A model generated the notes under the pieces. That model worked only from the letters and a program-made list of their open reading frames with translations. It made no database searches and was not told the origin of the DNA. A DNA stretch of 64,000 nt from Varroa destructor (Eukaryota > Arthropoda > Arachnida > Mesostigmata > Varroidae), in assembly GCF_002443255.2 (NCBI RefSeq), contig NW_019211456.1, forward strand, positions 14,654,229 to 14,718,228, in the 5' to 3' direction. A program made the translations under genes and the position numbers. Below are positions 38,528 to 51,163 of this stretch, one piece after another. Each line of letters begins with the position of its first letter. The stretch's first letter is position 1.

Positions 38528-41070
38528 GTAAGTATTCGAACGTGCTTCCATTTTGATTAGTCGCGAGCTAACATTTCGAACAGACGACATCTACGCAGAC
38601 TTTCGTCCATTTTATTTTCCGCACTTATAACGCGCGCGTCGACGCGCATTTTTATCGGCTGCCGCAATTGGAGAGTTCAGCGAGAACCTCGAGAGCAAGA
38701 TAACGAATACACCCGTCGAAGGGCTGGATAACGTCGAAAGCAACGTATAAGGGCGTTCGAGATAGATATAAGGGTTGCACGCCAATACATTTTTAATCGG
38801 CCTATATTTTCCCGAAATAGATATAATATGCTGCTCTTGGTGGTAAATAGGCAGACAAGAAGAGGAGGTCGACACCTATATGCCAAACAGTATGGAAAAA
38901 AAGGATTTCCTACAAAATGGATAGGTAAGTCATTCTTATACAGGGCTTTAGACATCTATTCATAACACATATTCAACGATCGTGTACCAGTTATTATGGC
39001 AAAAAATTGTTTGAACGACCCCGGCAATACTACAGTTAATTCTAATTAAGCTTTTCAATTCTATGTGACACAATATTAGTAAGCTCTGTATTGTATTTAA
39101 GCTCGGTACGAAAAAAAGCATCACTACGTTTGGATTCAAGGTTGGATCGCCACGTGCCCTTAAACATACCAGGTAAATATACTACTCAATGCCGTATCAC
39201 GGAAGCATAGAAACTCGGTCAGCAGAAGGGTTTGTAGGGCGACAGATTTTCCATAGAAAACGGATATAATAAATAAAAACCCACGCAATGTGTTGTCTAT
39301 TGCTATCTATGAGAAAGCAGACGAAGACAGCGTCTGATGAAATTCGGCGATAAACATGCCACAAGATAATTAAAATCAAACACTGCAAAAAAATTATTAA
39401 TCGAAAAATATTTTTGGCATGAACCTTTCGAATAGGATAAGTTTCTTTCTATAAAGAGTGAAGTATTAACTTTTTTTTTAATAGAACTTACTGGTTAGTG
39501 GTTTAGTCCGCCACATAAATGCACCTATAGTGAAAGAGAGCGCCATACAACGAAACATATTCTTTTGTTTAGCGAGTTGACCTGGATGCAGTAGCGTTTC
39601 TCGACATATCTACAAAACCAAAGCCAAAAATACGCCTGAATTACCGATTCGCAATAACATTGTTTTGACGGGAGAGTCCTGCGGTAGTGTCACGGCAAGC
39701 AGTGGATCTTACTATTAACGAAAATAAGGATGACTTTTATCGAAGCCTTTCAAAGTGAAAACGCGTGTTGCTTCTACAGGCAGGACAGTTTTCGGGCTCT
39801 CCAATCCGTAGCCCGGTTATACCCATGTATATATATATATATATATCGTAATACGAAAGACAAAATTATCATTACACGATATTAAAGTTTGACACTGGTT
39901 CAAAGGTGGCATTAATTTGCCGAGAAGTAGACATTACAAAAGAGATAGCATAAAGAATGACCATAAAGCTAACATATAATACGATGAGTCGCCTTTCAAA
40001 ACAAATCCTCTCCCACTTCCCCTTACTTGTTGTCTACTTCTCATAAGCCGCTTTCTTCTTGCCCTATCAGCGTGTTACAATGATATTGTGTTGTGAACGC
40101 AATGCAAAAGAACTGATGGATGGATGCATTTTCAAAATGCATTTTCGACTGCCGACACAATGCAGGACATTTGCCTTGTATACGGTATCGACGTTATTGA
40201 GTGTTAAAACAATATTCGAAACCTGAAAGGTGCCGCCACTATGGCCTAGCTTCACGACTATCTGAAAGCACCTTTGAAAGAAGACTGCCGGCAGGCAACT
40301 CGGAAAAAACTGGGCTGCGGCCATTTTTAACAACATGAGACCTCCTGGATTTGTTAAAAAAAACGTTGAGCTTGGGTATTTCATAAACTTCCTCAATTTA
40401 AGAACCCAAGAATATCTCACCATATCATCCAGTGTCAAAGGTCACACGGCGACCCGGCCGCTACATGTAAATATTAAAAAAACGTCACAGTACTATTTAG
40501 TATTTTTATTTCGTACACCCGATCATGTTTTAATTGTAAAGCTAAAAGGTGGATGGTTTCTATGCATGCACATGATCAGCCCTCAGAAACACCCTCTAAA
40601 GCTTATAGGGTACATGTAGCCCAGATCTTCAGGATTTCTCTAACAACGAATGTCTGATGAGCGTCGTTATTTAAGGTTGCAGTGGAAATCTCATCTTATA
40701 GTACCTGTCACAAGCTGTTAGTACTTGTAAACAAAAAGCCGTTCCAAGCGCCATCTATCAATGACACGCCAGCAAACAATGGACAATGATCTAAATCAAA
40801 AACGCCACCTGGTTTTGGCTTTTCAGGACGGGAATAAAGAGAAATCGTTTTTCATGCCAATACTTCTTTATTCAATTAGATCTGTAAAAAGGTTTCAGCT
40901 ATAACATGTTGTTGCCATCTGGAATATGGAGCGCGGGTATGTAACTCGCTGATGCGTCCATGGGCACACCAAATCGTTATACCAATGTCGCAGCGTTCGA
41001 GTGTCATTTGGGCTTCTCGTCTGATGCTGTTAGAAACCATTTGGTTTCTTTACCGCTCTGTTTTTTATAG
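38528..41070. other. Probable intron or intergenic DNA
   Basis: AT-rich, with a (TA)n run near 39828-39846. A 123-residue open frame on the minus strand (40067-40438) has no recognisable motif. Nothing else is supported. Confidence 0.35.
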
Positions 41071-41172
41071 ATGACAACATTGCATTCAGAGTACAACGAC
41101 GACCTGTTCCTCTTCATGGAGCAAATAATTAACGAGACCATGTGTCTAACTGCCAATAGCTTTTCTAAATAA
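41071..41172 (+). CDS. Candidate terminal exon, 33 codons
   Basis: An excellent polypyrimidine tract and acceptor (CTCTGTTTTTTATAG) precede an open frame starting MTTLHSEYNDDLFLFMEQII and ending in TAA at 41170-41172. Its phase 0 start matches the phase 0 donor of the exon at 38527, so the two may be consecutive exons of one plus-strand gene. The protein is not recognised and no poly(A) signal is evident before the gap at 41444. Confidence 0.35.
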   Translation: MTTLHSEYNDDLFLFMEQIINETMCLTANSFSK

Positions 41173-41443
41173 CATCTAAACGCATCTATGTCTAAGTTAG
41201 GTTATTTAAGTTGTTGTTTTACCTTATCAAATTCTCGCTCTCTGAGGGAGAAGATTTGTTGAGCCCATCCAATGGTAATTGAATTCTAAAGGTGTGAGCA
41301 AGCCACCATCCGTAATTGAAAAATTCTATTTCGGACAATATCATTAAGCCCAGATCATTGGAGTAATACGAGATATTACTACTGCGCCGTCTGTCAATGC
41401 ACTTACTGTAGTTCTATTTCGTATCTAATGTAAAACAATATAT

Positions 41444-41543
41444 NNNNNNNNNNNNNNNNNNNNNNNNNNNNNNNNNNNNNNNNNNNNNNNNNNNNNNNNN
41501 NNNNNNNNNNNNNNNNNNNNNNNNNNNNNNNNNNNNNNNNNNN
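41444..41543. other. Assembly gap of exactly 100 N
   Basis: A fixed-length gap. The 20 bases before it (41424-41443, TCTAATGTAAAACAATATAT) are identical to the 20 bases after it (41544-41563). The flanks may therefore be the unmerged overlap of two contigs rather than a real gap of unknown sequence. Confidence 0.98.
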
Positions 41544-41557
41544 TCTAATGTAAAACA

Positions 41558-41640
41558 ATATATATTGTCAGACTCTCCCAGTCTGACAATTGATTCCGAG
41601 AACTGATTAGAAGAGTCCGGAGACTGACTGGGAGAGTCTG

Positions 41641-41651
<11 letters not shown>
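41558..41651. repeat. Inverted repeat next to the assembly gap
   Basis: A 26-bp perfect arm including ATTGTCAGACTCTCCCAGTC pairs with its reverse complement at 41626-41651 across a loop of 42 bases. It is followed by a long (TA)n run to about 41672. The structure probably caused the assembly break. Confidence 0.85.
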
Positions 41652-41677
<26 letters not shown>

Positions 41678-42343
41678 TGTTTTAAAGCGATTTACGATGA
41701 GCGGGAAGCTTTCTTGCTTTGGTAAAACGATTTCACTAGGAACAACCTTAATTCTCTCTGCAGGACGGTATTAAATGGTACGAGTTGGATACCGCTTCAT
41801 CCAACGGTGTACTTCAACCAAAACTGCCATTACTTCTGGGTTGGGTGAATTCTATTTTCTAGACCCACAACGACGTTCTAAAGGTTCAGTTGCTAAATAC
41901 GGAATGATTAATTGCTATACACTTTCATTTTCATCGAGAATAGGTGAACTGTTGGCTTAATGGCCTCTTATGTTTTGTGGTCGAGAATTCCAGTATGATT
42001 CTATTTCAGCGAGTCATCACTGACCGGCCGGTCGTGGTACACACCAGGCAAGAGCAACACGAAGCATTACTGAAACCTACTTACGGATGAAAGAAAAAAT
42101 CTAGATTCAAGTGAATTCCCCTTGTGTCCTGAATGCTTTGTAGAGAACGCCTTGAGAAAAGCAAGTAAAAAGAAAAGAACACTTTCTCTTTTAGCTACAG
42201 TTTTTTAGAGTTTTTTTTTTTTTTTTCAAATTACGCCAGTTATTTCTTCTATGACTGCACAGAGAAGTATATTGACGTTTGCCCTTATAAATAGATAAGT
42301 TAATCATCTGGACATTGAACGGGGCATCTTTAACGATCATTTA

Positions 42344-42403
42344 GCACCCGCAAACTCTAACTCAAGGTGCCAGATAGGCAAGCCAAGTGTTACCGCTCCG
42401 CCA
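42344..42403 (-). repeat. tRNA-like relic, probably SINE-derived
   Basis: On the minus strand TGGCGGAGCGG fits the tRNA A-box consensus TRGCNNARNGG at every position. About 30 bases later GAGTTAGAGTTTGCGGGTGC resembles a degraded B box and acceptor end. The B box carries about four substitutions and the stems do not close, so this is not a working tRNA gene. A pol-III-derived SINE head is likely. Confidence 0.4.
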
Positions 42404-44181
42404 TCTCAAAGGTTACTTCCATTACTTGTAGTTATTGCTACGTGTAATTTAAAACACTATAGGCATCGCAGTGATGTTGGCCATGAAAAGCCATGAAAAT
42501 AGCTCGTTTCTACTAAAACAACACTCACTTAAATATCGACGTAAGGAACATTTGCAGTGCAAGCTAGTTAAAACTACAGAACTTTGCTTATTCTATAAGC
42601 ATGAGGGTCTTCAGTATCCCATTAAAGTCTATCCTATCATGTTACGATATTACTATAGCTTTTATTAATTTGTTTATTTTTACTCGTTTTACCAGTCTTG
42701 TGCTGTGGTTCCTGACAGTTTTCCGTTCGTTATGCAGAAAATCACGTGTAGCCATTCTACTTGTGCCGTAAGTTCCGCTCTATAGGGCATCCTAATTACA
42801 CGGCTCTCGCCAATGTATTTTTAACATGAGAGATCATTTTTGCGCATGCAAGTCCTGCCAAAAATCTACTTGAAGAAATTCTATCTTATTGAGACGTAGT
42901 CTATCGGTGTAAAGACTAAAAATGCAACCTTTTACTGTTATCATATGTCTTTAGCTTTTTGGGAGACATAGCTACCCTAATGAAATTTCGGTATCAGTGA
43001 GCTGGGCCGTTGTCTAGCTATATCAATGAAGCGATACCCTCGCGTGTAACTGGTCATCTGGTCAACAGCGCAAGATTCAAATAACGGTTCAATTTCCGAC
43101 GCGTTTTCATCTATACGAACCAGAAAACTTATTGCAACTGCAGTACATCAGGTTTTTCGAACTTACGAGGTGTTTGATTTATAATGGAATGATCGATAAG
43201 TGGTTTTCCTCGATAATCAGGACAGTAACTGACCTATTGCGCGATACTTGTACCTACGCGTTCATGTATCTGTCATGCATGATTTCTAGGCTAACTTCTA
43301 TATTTAGTATACCGGATATTAGGTGTGTATAATAGCTTAAGGAAATTCAGCTTACCTTTAACACACATTTTATTTAGAAGGTCAGATCATGTGAGACGAC
43401 TCTACAAAGTAGCGTAGAAAACATTCAGAGCTGAGATAATCCCGTTCACAGAGCGATCAAGGAGTTGAGTCATTTTTGATGATATAGTTTTTTGGATGAA
43501 AATATTCATAGAGCTGATGACTACTTTTGATAGTTTCAAGCCCATTTATTTGTCCCAACTGTTGACCAGACTACTGATTTACTTGATCAGTGAATTCACA
43601 CCGAAGAGAACCGGGGCATTGCTCTCTCTAGAGAGGATAACAGATGAAGATTTACATTATCTATATATATATATATATATATGGAGCGGTCGTATTATTG
43701 GTATCTTTTTTAGTAATGTTCGAGTGTTTTCGCAAAAAATACTATATATACGCATATGCAATGACAATTGTGTGCGCAGTGTAAGTATAGTACAACTTTT
43801 AAATACCAACTTCAGCTGTCACATTTCTCGGGTCCTTATCGCGGTACATGCTACGATCACACAGATATTCACGTGTTTATTTACGTTTTCCCGCTAACGT
43901 GATAATGTCGCGTTCGTTAGAGGCACTTAGGGTTCTTCGATGGCAAAACTTAGCAGTCGATTATCACGTACGAGCTCACATTGGGATGACATAACGTACA
44001 TGTGCTGTCGCGCTATGTGTTGACGAAACATGAAACCCAGAGATAAAGACAATCTGTTGTACGCCATAGTGAAAAAGGCAGTTTGCGGGTCAGTGGATTT
44101 CTCACTTGCGAGCAGTCTCTCTGCCCTCGGCAGACTACGTACTGTTGGCTTCGAATCATAAGGTCAGAGCTACCTAACAGG

Positions 44182-44915
44182 ATGACATTTACGATCGCCG
44201 TTCGCTTCCATATTGCCATAGGATTCTGTCTTTTAATAGGATCTGGCCTTCTGCGTCCCGTAGACGCGTACGGCGCGTTCGCTCAAGCTGTCGCGACAGG
44301 TATCTCGAGACTCGCCACAAAGGCAATGGGTAAGTCCGATTCCTTTGGATAATCCTCTCGTCATCCTACGGGATAGTGTGTCTCGTTCTTCTTTGGAACA
44401 TATATATCTTCGTTTGAACAATCTGCAAGTGTTCGTAGTGTAAGCGCAACGAAATACATCTTTGGCAGCACGCGGTACGGCTGTTGCTTGAACCGTCTAT
44501 TGGCGTCGTCGTAATGTTGCGGAAAGAATTTATTGTCTCAAACTAAGCAAATCAACGTGCGTGTACAGCAGTCGCTGACATGGGATTCCTGTTACTGTAT
44601 TTTAGTTCGCTTAGCGAGGAATAATTTTCGGATTTTACCTCTACAAATTGTCAAACCTACTACGTTTTGCTGAAAAGCTCAATGCAGCAACATAGTAAAT
44701 TATTATGCTGATTTTCTTTTGCAGGCGGCGTAAATGGAGGCGTTTACGGAAACCCGGCATTGGTCCCGTCACGGTCAATACAGAAACCTGTGGTGGGCGC
44801 TGTCCAAGCGCCAATGAGCGCGTCTGTCCGCTTAAACTACATGATGATGTGGCCAGCGCCACCTAGAACTCTACCAGTTGCAGCAATTCGAAGACCAGTA
44901 TATTACAACCTTTAA
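44182..44915 (+). CDS. Small secreted protein, 2 exons, 112 residues
   Basis: Exons 44182-44329 and 44725-44915 join ATG-G to GC (consensus donor GTAAGT, acceptor TTTTCTTTTGCAG) into 339 nt including the stop. The first 30 residues form a signal peptide: a basic start, the hydrophobic stretch FHIAIGFCLLIGSGLL, and a cleavage-like end at VDA before YGAF. The mature part of about 82 residues has no cysteine. It is rich in Ala, Gly, Val, Pro and Arg and ends with prolines and RRPVYYNL. No known domain is recognised. Cuticle-associated protein, secreted effector or peptide precursor are all possible. The ORF could start upstream at 44083, but the internal ATG gives the classic signal peptide. Confidence 0.75.
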
Positions 44916-47694
44916 ACGATGGTAGAAAATTACTCAAGTGACCGTTTAAATAGACAGTTGAAGCAAGTGACAAACAAGAGCCATATTTAGATTTTTTTTA
45001 GGTATGTCTTCTATAATCGATTTCACATCTCGTACACACGATGTGTACAATTTTTCTCATGGTTGTGGTAAAGAATTAGTTGTGATGTAAATTTATACGT
45101 GGAACCATCTGTGCCATTGGCAATGATGACAGCATAAGATACCTTCATCTTATCTATAAGATAATAGCGGCAACTCATGAATTCTCGAACCCATACTCGT
45201 ACACGTCAAGAAAATATTAAGATCAGACGGGGATGAACATGAGCAACGTACATTATCATCAGCTGTGATCGAATTGGACCACTAGACAATCTGTACAACA
45301 AAGATACGCCTAAGAAATTTAACGCGCTCCCATTCTGTTTCCCACCCGTATTGAATGAACGGGAATACATAGACTGTCATTTTCTACACAAACCAGGATT
45401 TTTTCCGAAGCTAACGACAGGAATTGAAGGCACGTGTAACAATCACTCGATCATGATTCTTCAATAGATTGTACAACGTTGCAAACAATTCTTCAAAATG
45501 ACTATAACGTTCTTCTTCTTATGCGTCCTGAGATGATAATTTCGATTCCCTATTTTATAAATTGTTCTATGATGCTGCAAACGCTTGATGTAACATTTTG
45601 TGCATGTTAACATCTAACTAAGACTAACTTCGAACAGATTGGGTACTTTAAAGACTTCTAGTCTCATATAAAGTTTTCGACGAATGGACGCTCAGGCGTC
45701 TTTAAACGATTTCTGTTTGAATTGGTTTTCTTCTGCTACAAGCCATTAATTGTGCGGTTGCTGTCCAACAAAATGGCCATGATACTCCTACTGAACGCGA
45801 ACGTGAGCTCCGACGTCCAGTTTGATAGCTTTTTCTTAATAACCTACTCACCGACACTGTGAAAGCAATTAGAGAGCCACCTGCCTTGAAACGGATCAAA
45901 TATTGATTAATAATATTTATTTTCTTCAGGAAAAAATATAAATTACATAAATCTGTACTCACATATAGCAAGCTATAAATCATATGTATGCGTGGCAGCG
46001 CATCTATAGGCAAGGCACGTCGCGACACGGTATTTACATCTGAAAAAGAAGAACCGATTGGTTCTCGATTTTGTCGTAAACCAAACAACAACTGCTCGCT
46101 AAATTATTATTACAGTTACACGGTTCCATGTAAAAACGGTTAGTGCAGAAACGTGTGTAAGAAACAAGCAATCGCCTCCTGACTGCAATAGATTTCAATT
46201 GAAAACCATCCAATCTTAGAACGTGCTTATCCTATTTACTGGTCGAACGTAACACAGTATGCTTTTGAACATTACTGTAGTACCATGGCACACTATACAT
46301 ATTGTGAAAAATACCATGCTGGATTGCATAACCGTCTATTAACCTGCTCAGGCTATTGTGGGCAGCATCAGCGGTTAGATTACAGTAAAAAGTGCACATC
46401 TGGGTGCGGGCGCTTGCAAAGGGTCCTCTTAGATCAAACTGTGATTAGAGTTGTACGCCCGACGTCACCGTTAGGTATTCCAACACACGGTCAGCCTTTG
46501 GCACGAAACGAAGCATGTCGATACTCGCTTTCGAACCAAAACCACCGACTTTCGCAATTCTTGCAGGCAAACATGCTATCTATTTTGAGTCAATCTGTAC
46601 TTTATGAATTTTCACAATAAACATGCTTTTCCATCTAAAAGACTGTATTTCCATTGCAGAACTACCTTGTATATAGTATCCTATTTTGCTCCTGAATTAG
46701 CTTTTAGATTCGTGTATATTTCAGTTTATTTCTGAACCAGACAACGATGACAGAAAAGCCGCTATTTGGACAGTTACCATATAGAAACACGTGTTAAATA
46801 GTCAGTTTCCATTTGTCGGTCTAAATATATAGCTTCAAAAGCTTGCCATCATAACTAGTACGCTGGTGATCTCTGCCGCAGTGCGAACTGCACGCGGAAG
46901 ACATTGCACGCATTTTCGGCTGGCCTGGCGTTAATTTAGAGGACTCATTTTTACTCAGTTTTTGCATTTCCAGCATTTGGGTCATAAGTCAGTAACGCAT
47001 TACATGCTAAATACCAATTTTGGCCCGCGAGGCCCAGACTCTAGGCACAGCTTTTGTGAAAAGCTTCCTCGATTGCAGCAATGCATCCTGTCTTCCGGAT
47101 CCCGACGTCTTGTCACCATTCTACCCTCTAACCTTCAAACCTTCGATTCGTATTCGATTATGGCCTTGATGCCTAATCAATCTCCAGTGAATTATTTCGA
47201 GGAACGGAACTTCTTCTGTATGTCAGATATACATATCTTCATAGACGTGTATATACGATATGTGAGTCTAACTTCCGCCTGAAGGAAACAATTTAGGGCA
47301 TTGACCTGAATAAAACCTGTCTATGTATGTCATATATAATGGCAAATTTAATCGTAAAGCATACGCCTAAAACTAGAACAGGAAATATATCCTCAATTAG
47401 TTCCTTAGATTGTCTTTATGTACCGTATGCGAGGCCCTGGACCACGAACGACAGGGACATTTACTTTAGTTTAACATCTTGCATCAATTATATCAACTTA
47501 CGCTCAGACATTCATACTGCAAGTAAGCTAAGGATAAGTTGCCCTGCTGTGGCTCATTGTTCAGTATTGCATAGCTGAATGTGAAAGTGCGTTAAAGTTA
47601 AATGATAGAAAACAAGGTAGTTAAGGAACTTTCCTTATGTTTGATAAACACTTGGGCAGGGACACCAACGCGGTAGATGTTAAGACTACACGGT

Positions 47695-47754
47695 ATTTTT
47701 ACCGGTTACTAAAAATTTTTACCGGTTACTAAAAATTTTTGCCGGTTACTAAAA
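47695..47754. repeat. Tandem repeat, three 20-bp units
   Basis: ATTTTTACCGGTTACTAAAA is repeated three times head to tail, the third copy with one A-to-G change. This is a small minisatellite. Confidence 0.95.
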
Positions 47755-48350
47755 ATTTAGATTATCAGGACTATTCAGAGGGCAAAGAGCAACCAAAAGG
47801 CGATGGGCAATCGGTATAGTTGTGCGTACATCGATGGTAGCACTAACCGCCGTGTAGGCTGAGCAATCCGTTTATGGTCTTACGCGCCCAGTAATTACAA
47901 AATCTGTATGTGGGTCAGCACCCTCCTGCAACTACTCAATCGCAAATCGGCCGTACGATGCTAGCAGCCGGCAAGGAGAAGTGTTTGATCAATGATGATT
48001 CTAGAGAATTCCGAAATCATTTTGTGTTTCCGGCGATTTTCTTGCTTCAGTATCTATCTGCACATCTATTTTGTGGAGTAGAAATGTCGTACCTATGCAC
48101 CCAGCTGCTAGATCTCGAAGGGAAGAAAAACATCATGCCATGACATCTACATGGTTGCGTTTTATTATATTGTATTTGTATATGATAATCATCGGTATCA
48201 CTATCATCATCGTGTTCTCATTACCGTCATCATTGCAATTAATTACTAGGGAATTACTCCGCTCACATGACACTTTCATTAATAATCGTAATTGATAATA
48301 AGCTTAAACATGGCAATTCGGGGCCACGGAGACTTAGAATGTGGTAACTC

Positions 48351-48352
<2 letters not shown>

Positions 48353-48389
<37 letters not shown>
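48353..48389. repeat. (CT)n microsatellite
   Basis: About 18 uninterrupted CT units. Confidence 0.95.
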
Positions 48390-48392
<3 letters not shown>

Positions 48393-48920
48393 TTCTATTT
48401 CGTTCTTTCTCGCTGAATGGAATATCGGTGACACTTTATATATCACAGTGAAAATAAACCTAGAAAATTTTCATTGCCCTCCGTTGACTTTCACACTGGA
48501 ACGCATCGCTTCCAACAGCGTTGATCACGACATACTCCCTAAAAATCTCGTGTGATGGTGCAAGCAATGCTACCGGCCTCAGCAAACTGATAGAATGGCT
48601 CAATTCAGTAACGATGGACCCCACGACGGGTTTCAATATTTCTTTTGCTTTGGATTGGGGTCTTTAGCCAGTTAAATCGAGATCAACGGTCGGATTTGAA
48701 AGAAGGCCTAGAAAGTGGCCATAGGCAAATATCGTGCGCACGGGTCACCGATCAAAAACGAGACGAATAGCAAACTCAAAATGTCAACAATGCGATATAG
48801 GCTATTTACAGATCCGTGTATGCTATATCGTGCTGGCATAACGGCAACAGTCAGCTAATTTCTTCGATGAAATAGTGGAGGGAGGCATTCGGTATGATCA
48901 AGCAACCAATTCAATTTGAA

Positions 48921-48953
48921 GTCGGTCGGCCGGCCGGCCGGCCGGTCGGTCGG
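48921..48953. repeat. GGCC-based palindromic tract
   Basis: A GGTC/GGCC tetranucleotide run that is largely self-complementary, strikingly GC-rich within AT-rich surroundings. Confidence 0.85.
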
Positions 48954-50992
48954 TAATCCCTATACATTCGTCGCGTCAACGGAGAAAAAGAGCGTCAATT
49001 TGACAAAGCATACGGAGATTCTAGTACATTTATATATATATATATATATGCAGAATCTTGCTCATGTTCGTATATACACCTGGCACATATCTAGTTGTTA
49101 TTAAATGCAGCGATATATTGTGATGATTCAGCCATTGATGGAAGCAATCGATAACGCAATATAACATAGAGATAGATTCATTTTTCTATTCCTAAGTCCT
49201 GTACTGCATTTACAAGAACGAAGCTACCTGCAGCAACAGGGCGAGGTGAGATTTCTATTTACATAGGGCATAGTATTACTCCTATAATTAGAAAATTTGC
49301 ACCGTATGAGAACGTAGTAGGAGAACATTTAGAGCAAAAATATTTTCTTTCGAAAAAAAAACGTATCAACTCTCCGATCCGCCACTAGATGATTTTCTGC
49401 CGTCGAATGCCTCTCTGCCAAATCTGACTATGTCCCTATCGGAGAGATTAGTTCCAGTGCCAATGGCTGCTTGCTGTTTAAGCGCTCTGTCCCCTGTCAT
49501 CATTGCGTCGCAATAAATACATCTACCACATTCGTCGTTGGGGGGTCATTTTGTTCACCGGTTTCGAGTGCGGCAATGACAAATCATCACGTTTGTTTAA
49601 TTGATGGCTTTCGTGGATAATAGATCTGCCAACAGCGTACGATCTCCTGTGCTGTCCTTCACGACGCCTTTTTTTGGTGACTAGTTTTATAGGGGTTTTT
49701 CTTTTGGCAATCCCGGTTCTCCTTATCATTGTGGCTAATAGCTTAGGTAAGACGTCTTGTTCTTACGACATCGCGCACATTTCCTTTGACGGCCTTCATA
49801 CGTATGCTCACTGATAGAATATATGCCTAAGGTAGCCTTTCTGTCTACGTTCACCTTGTCGATTGCCGTCTCGTTGGTTGATGTTTACCTAATATTTTGC
49901 GCTTAGTTCAAACTACTCTGTTGTTCACCCTCGAGCCCGGCTTGACGGAGCTCGTTCCGTACTCGGTCTACTGAGCCGAATAGTTCCTACATGAATCAAT
50001 CAATAAAACCCTTTGCTACCATTATTATTATCCTTACTATGATTATAATAATAATTATTGTTTATATTATTACATATTAGCAACTATATAGCGAGGGAGA
50101 GGAGTATGTGTCTGTGTGCCCTTGTGTTTGGAGAGAGAGATGAAGAACAACTTTCTTTAGGTATTTATCATTATAGTAATAAGAAGACTAATGATCAGTT
50201 AAGCTAGTTAATTATTTTCTTATATCGGCGCCTTCCTAGATTTCGTTTGATACTTGTTTGCATGGCTAGCAATAGTTAGTGATAGAAAGTTCAACGGGCT
50301 ATACGGGATTGACCCAGACCAGACCGTTCGTGCGGACGCTTCTCGTAATGTATATACCACTAATATTTAGAGAAGCTCGAGTTAGATAGCGGACGTGTCA
50401 ACATTGCCTTCCCACGATAGATAAAGTCGTTAATTGTACACTACTCAGCAGAATCTGATTTTTTCGTATTGGCTGAACGGGCTACCAACACGGAATTGCA
50501 GTGGGCGTACACAGATAAAAAGGATATGAATGTTCAGACAGTCGCTACAATCGCGCCAACGGTCTCCTACCGTTTACCTTGCACTCACTGATTCACCCAA
50601 CGCACACATTTCATTCGCTGTCGCGGGGGGGGGTGTTTAATAGTGGACAATATCTTGAGGTTTACAGCACAATGATACGGACCATTGTTTACGGTGTTCC
50701 CACAATGCGTGTGTTGTGAAGACTGGCGTGCGAGATGTGTAAATTCATAGATAGAAAAGTGATCGAGTGTAATTAGGTGTAGAAGTTCAATTTTAAGTTA
50801 AAGAGATTGAGAACATTGCAGTGGTGGCTATACTAGTCAAAACCTTAGGATCGAATCGGATGTGTTTTTCCTGCTGATGGCTACGGCCTCTGTGAAAGTT
50901 CGCTAATTTAGAAAATCAGTTTGATTCAAGCCCGAGAAGACTAAAATTGTACTCGGGTAATTAAAAGATTTATCACAATTTAGTCAGACTAT

Positions 50993-51163
50993 TTACCCGC
51001 ATTTCAAATGAGATATACTTGTGGTCCCTGGCATTTGCCGCACAGTCGATCTGGTCAGATCAGGAATCCCGGAGGCGAAGGAAGGTGGGCTGATAAAAAA
51101 CATTGTGTGAGGAGGTTCATTGCTTTCATCAGCATTTGGATTTAACGAACTATCCAAATGTCT
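50993..51163 (-). CDS. Candidate terminal cytoplasmic exon of the sDscam-type gene
   Basis: An AAACAG acceptor opens a phase-0 frame of 56 codons (begins RHLDSSLNPNADESNEPPHT) closed by TAA at 50993-50995. The phase matches the donor of the exon at 52169. The sequence is hydrophilic and Ser/Pro-rich, as expected of a tail. The polypyrimidine tract is poor. A GTAAAT overlapping the stop could be a donor to further exons. Confidence 0.4.
   Translation of the reverse strand, partial: RHLDSSLNPNADESNEPPHTMFFISPPSFASGIPDLTRSTVRQMPGTTSISHLKCG

Larger units (their letters stand above)
41173..44181. other. Intergenic stretch with assembly gap
   Basis: Holds the N gap and its hairpin, a T-run near 42210-42226, a tRNA-like relic and a (TA)n run at about 43660-43682. 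The open frame at 43496-43897 runs through that microsatellite and is not credible as a gene. Confidence 0.4.
44916..50992. other. Repeat-containing stretch without a supported gene
   Basis: Contains three 20-bp tandem units (47695-47754), (CT)n at 48353-48389, a GGCC/GGTC palindromic tract at 48921-48953 and (TA)n at 49030-49049. Open frames at 45702-46091, 46285-46620 and 46962-47282 lack recognisable motifs and splice context, so I do not call them. The 3' UTR of the sDscam-type gene may extend into its right end. Confidence 0.4.

Noticed and set aside
40067..40438. 123-residue minus-strand open frame
   Set aside because: No recognisable motif or ATG/splice context that I can support; length alone is not enough in this AT-rich DNA.
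45181..45220. GGGTTCGAG on the minus strand as a tRNA B box
   Set aside because: No A box or stem structure at the required distance.
45702..46091. 129-residue minus-strand open frame
   Set aside because: Composition is not protein-like across its length and no family motif is seen.
46285..46620. 111-residue plus-strand open frame with several Cys
   Set aside because: Cys spacing matches no pattern I know; no signal peptide or splice sites.
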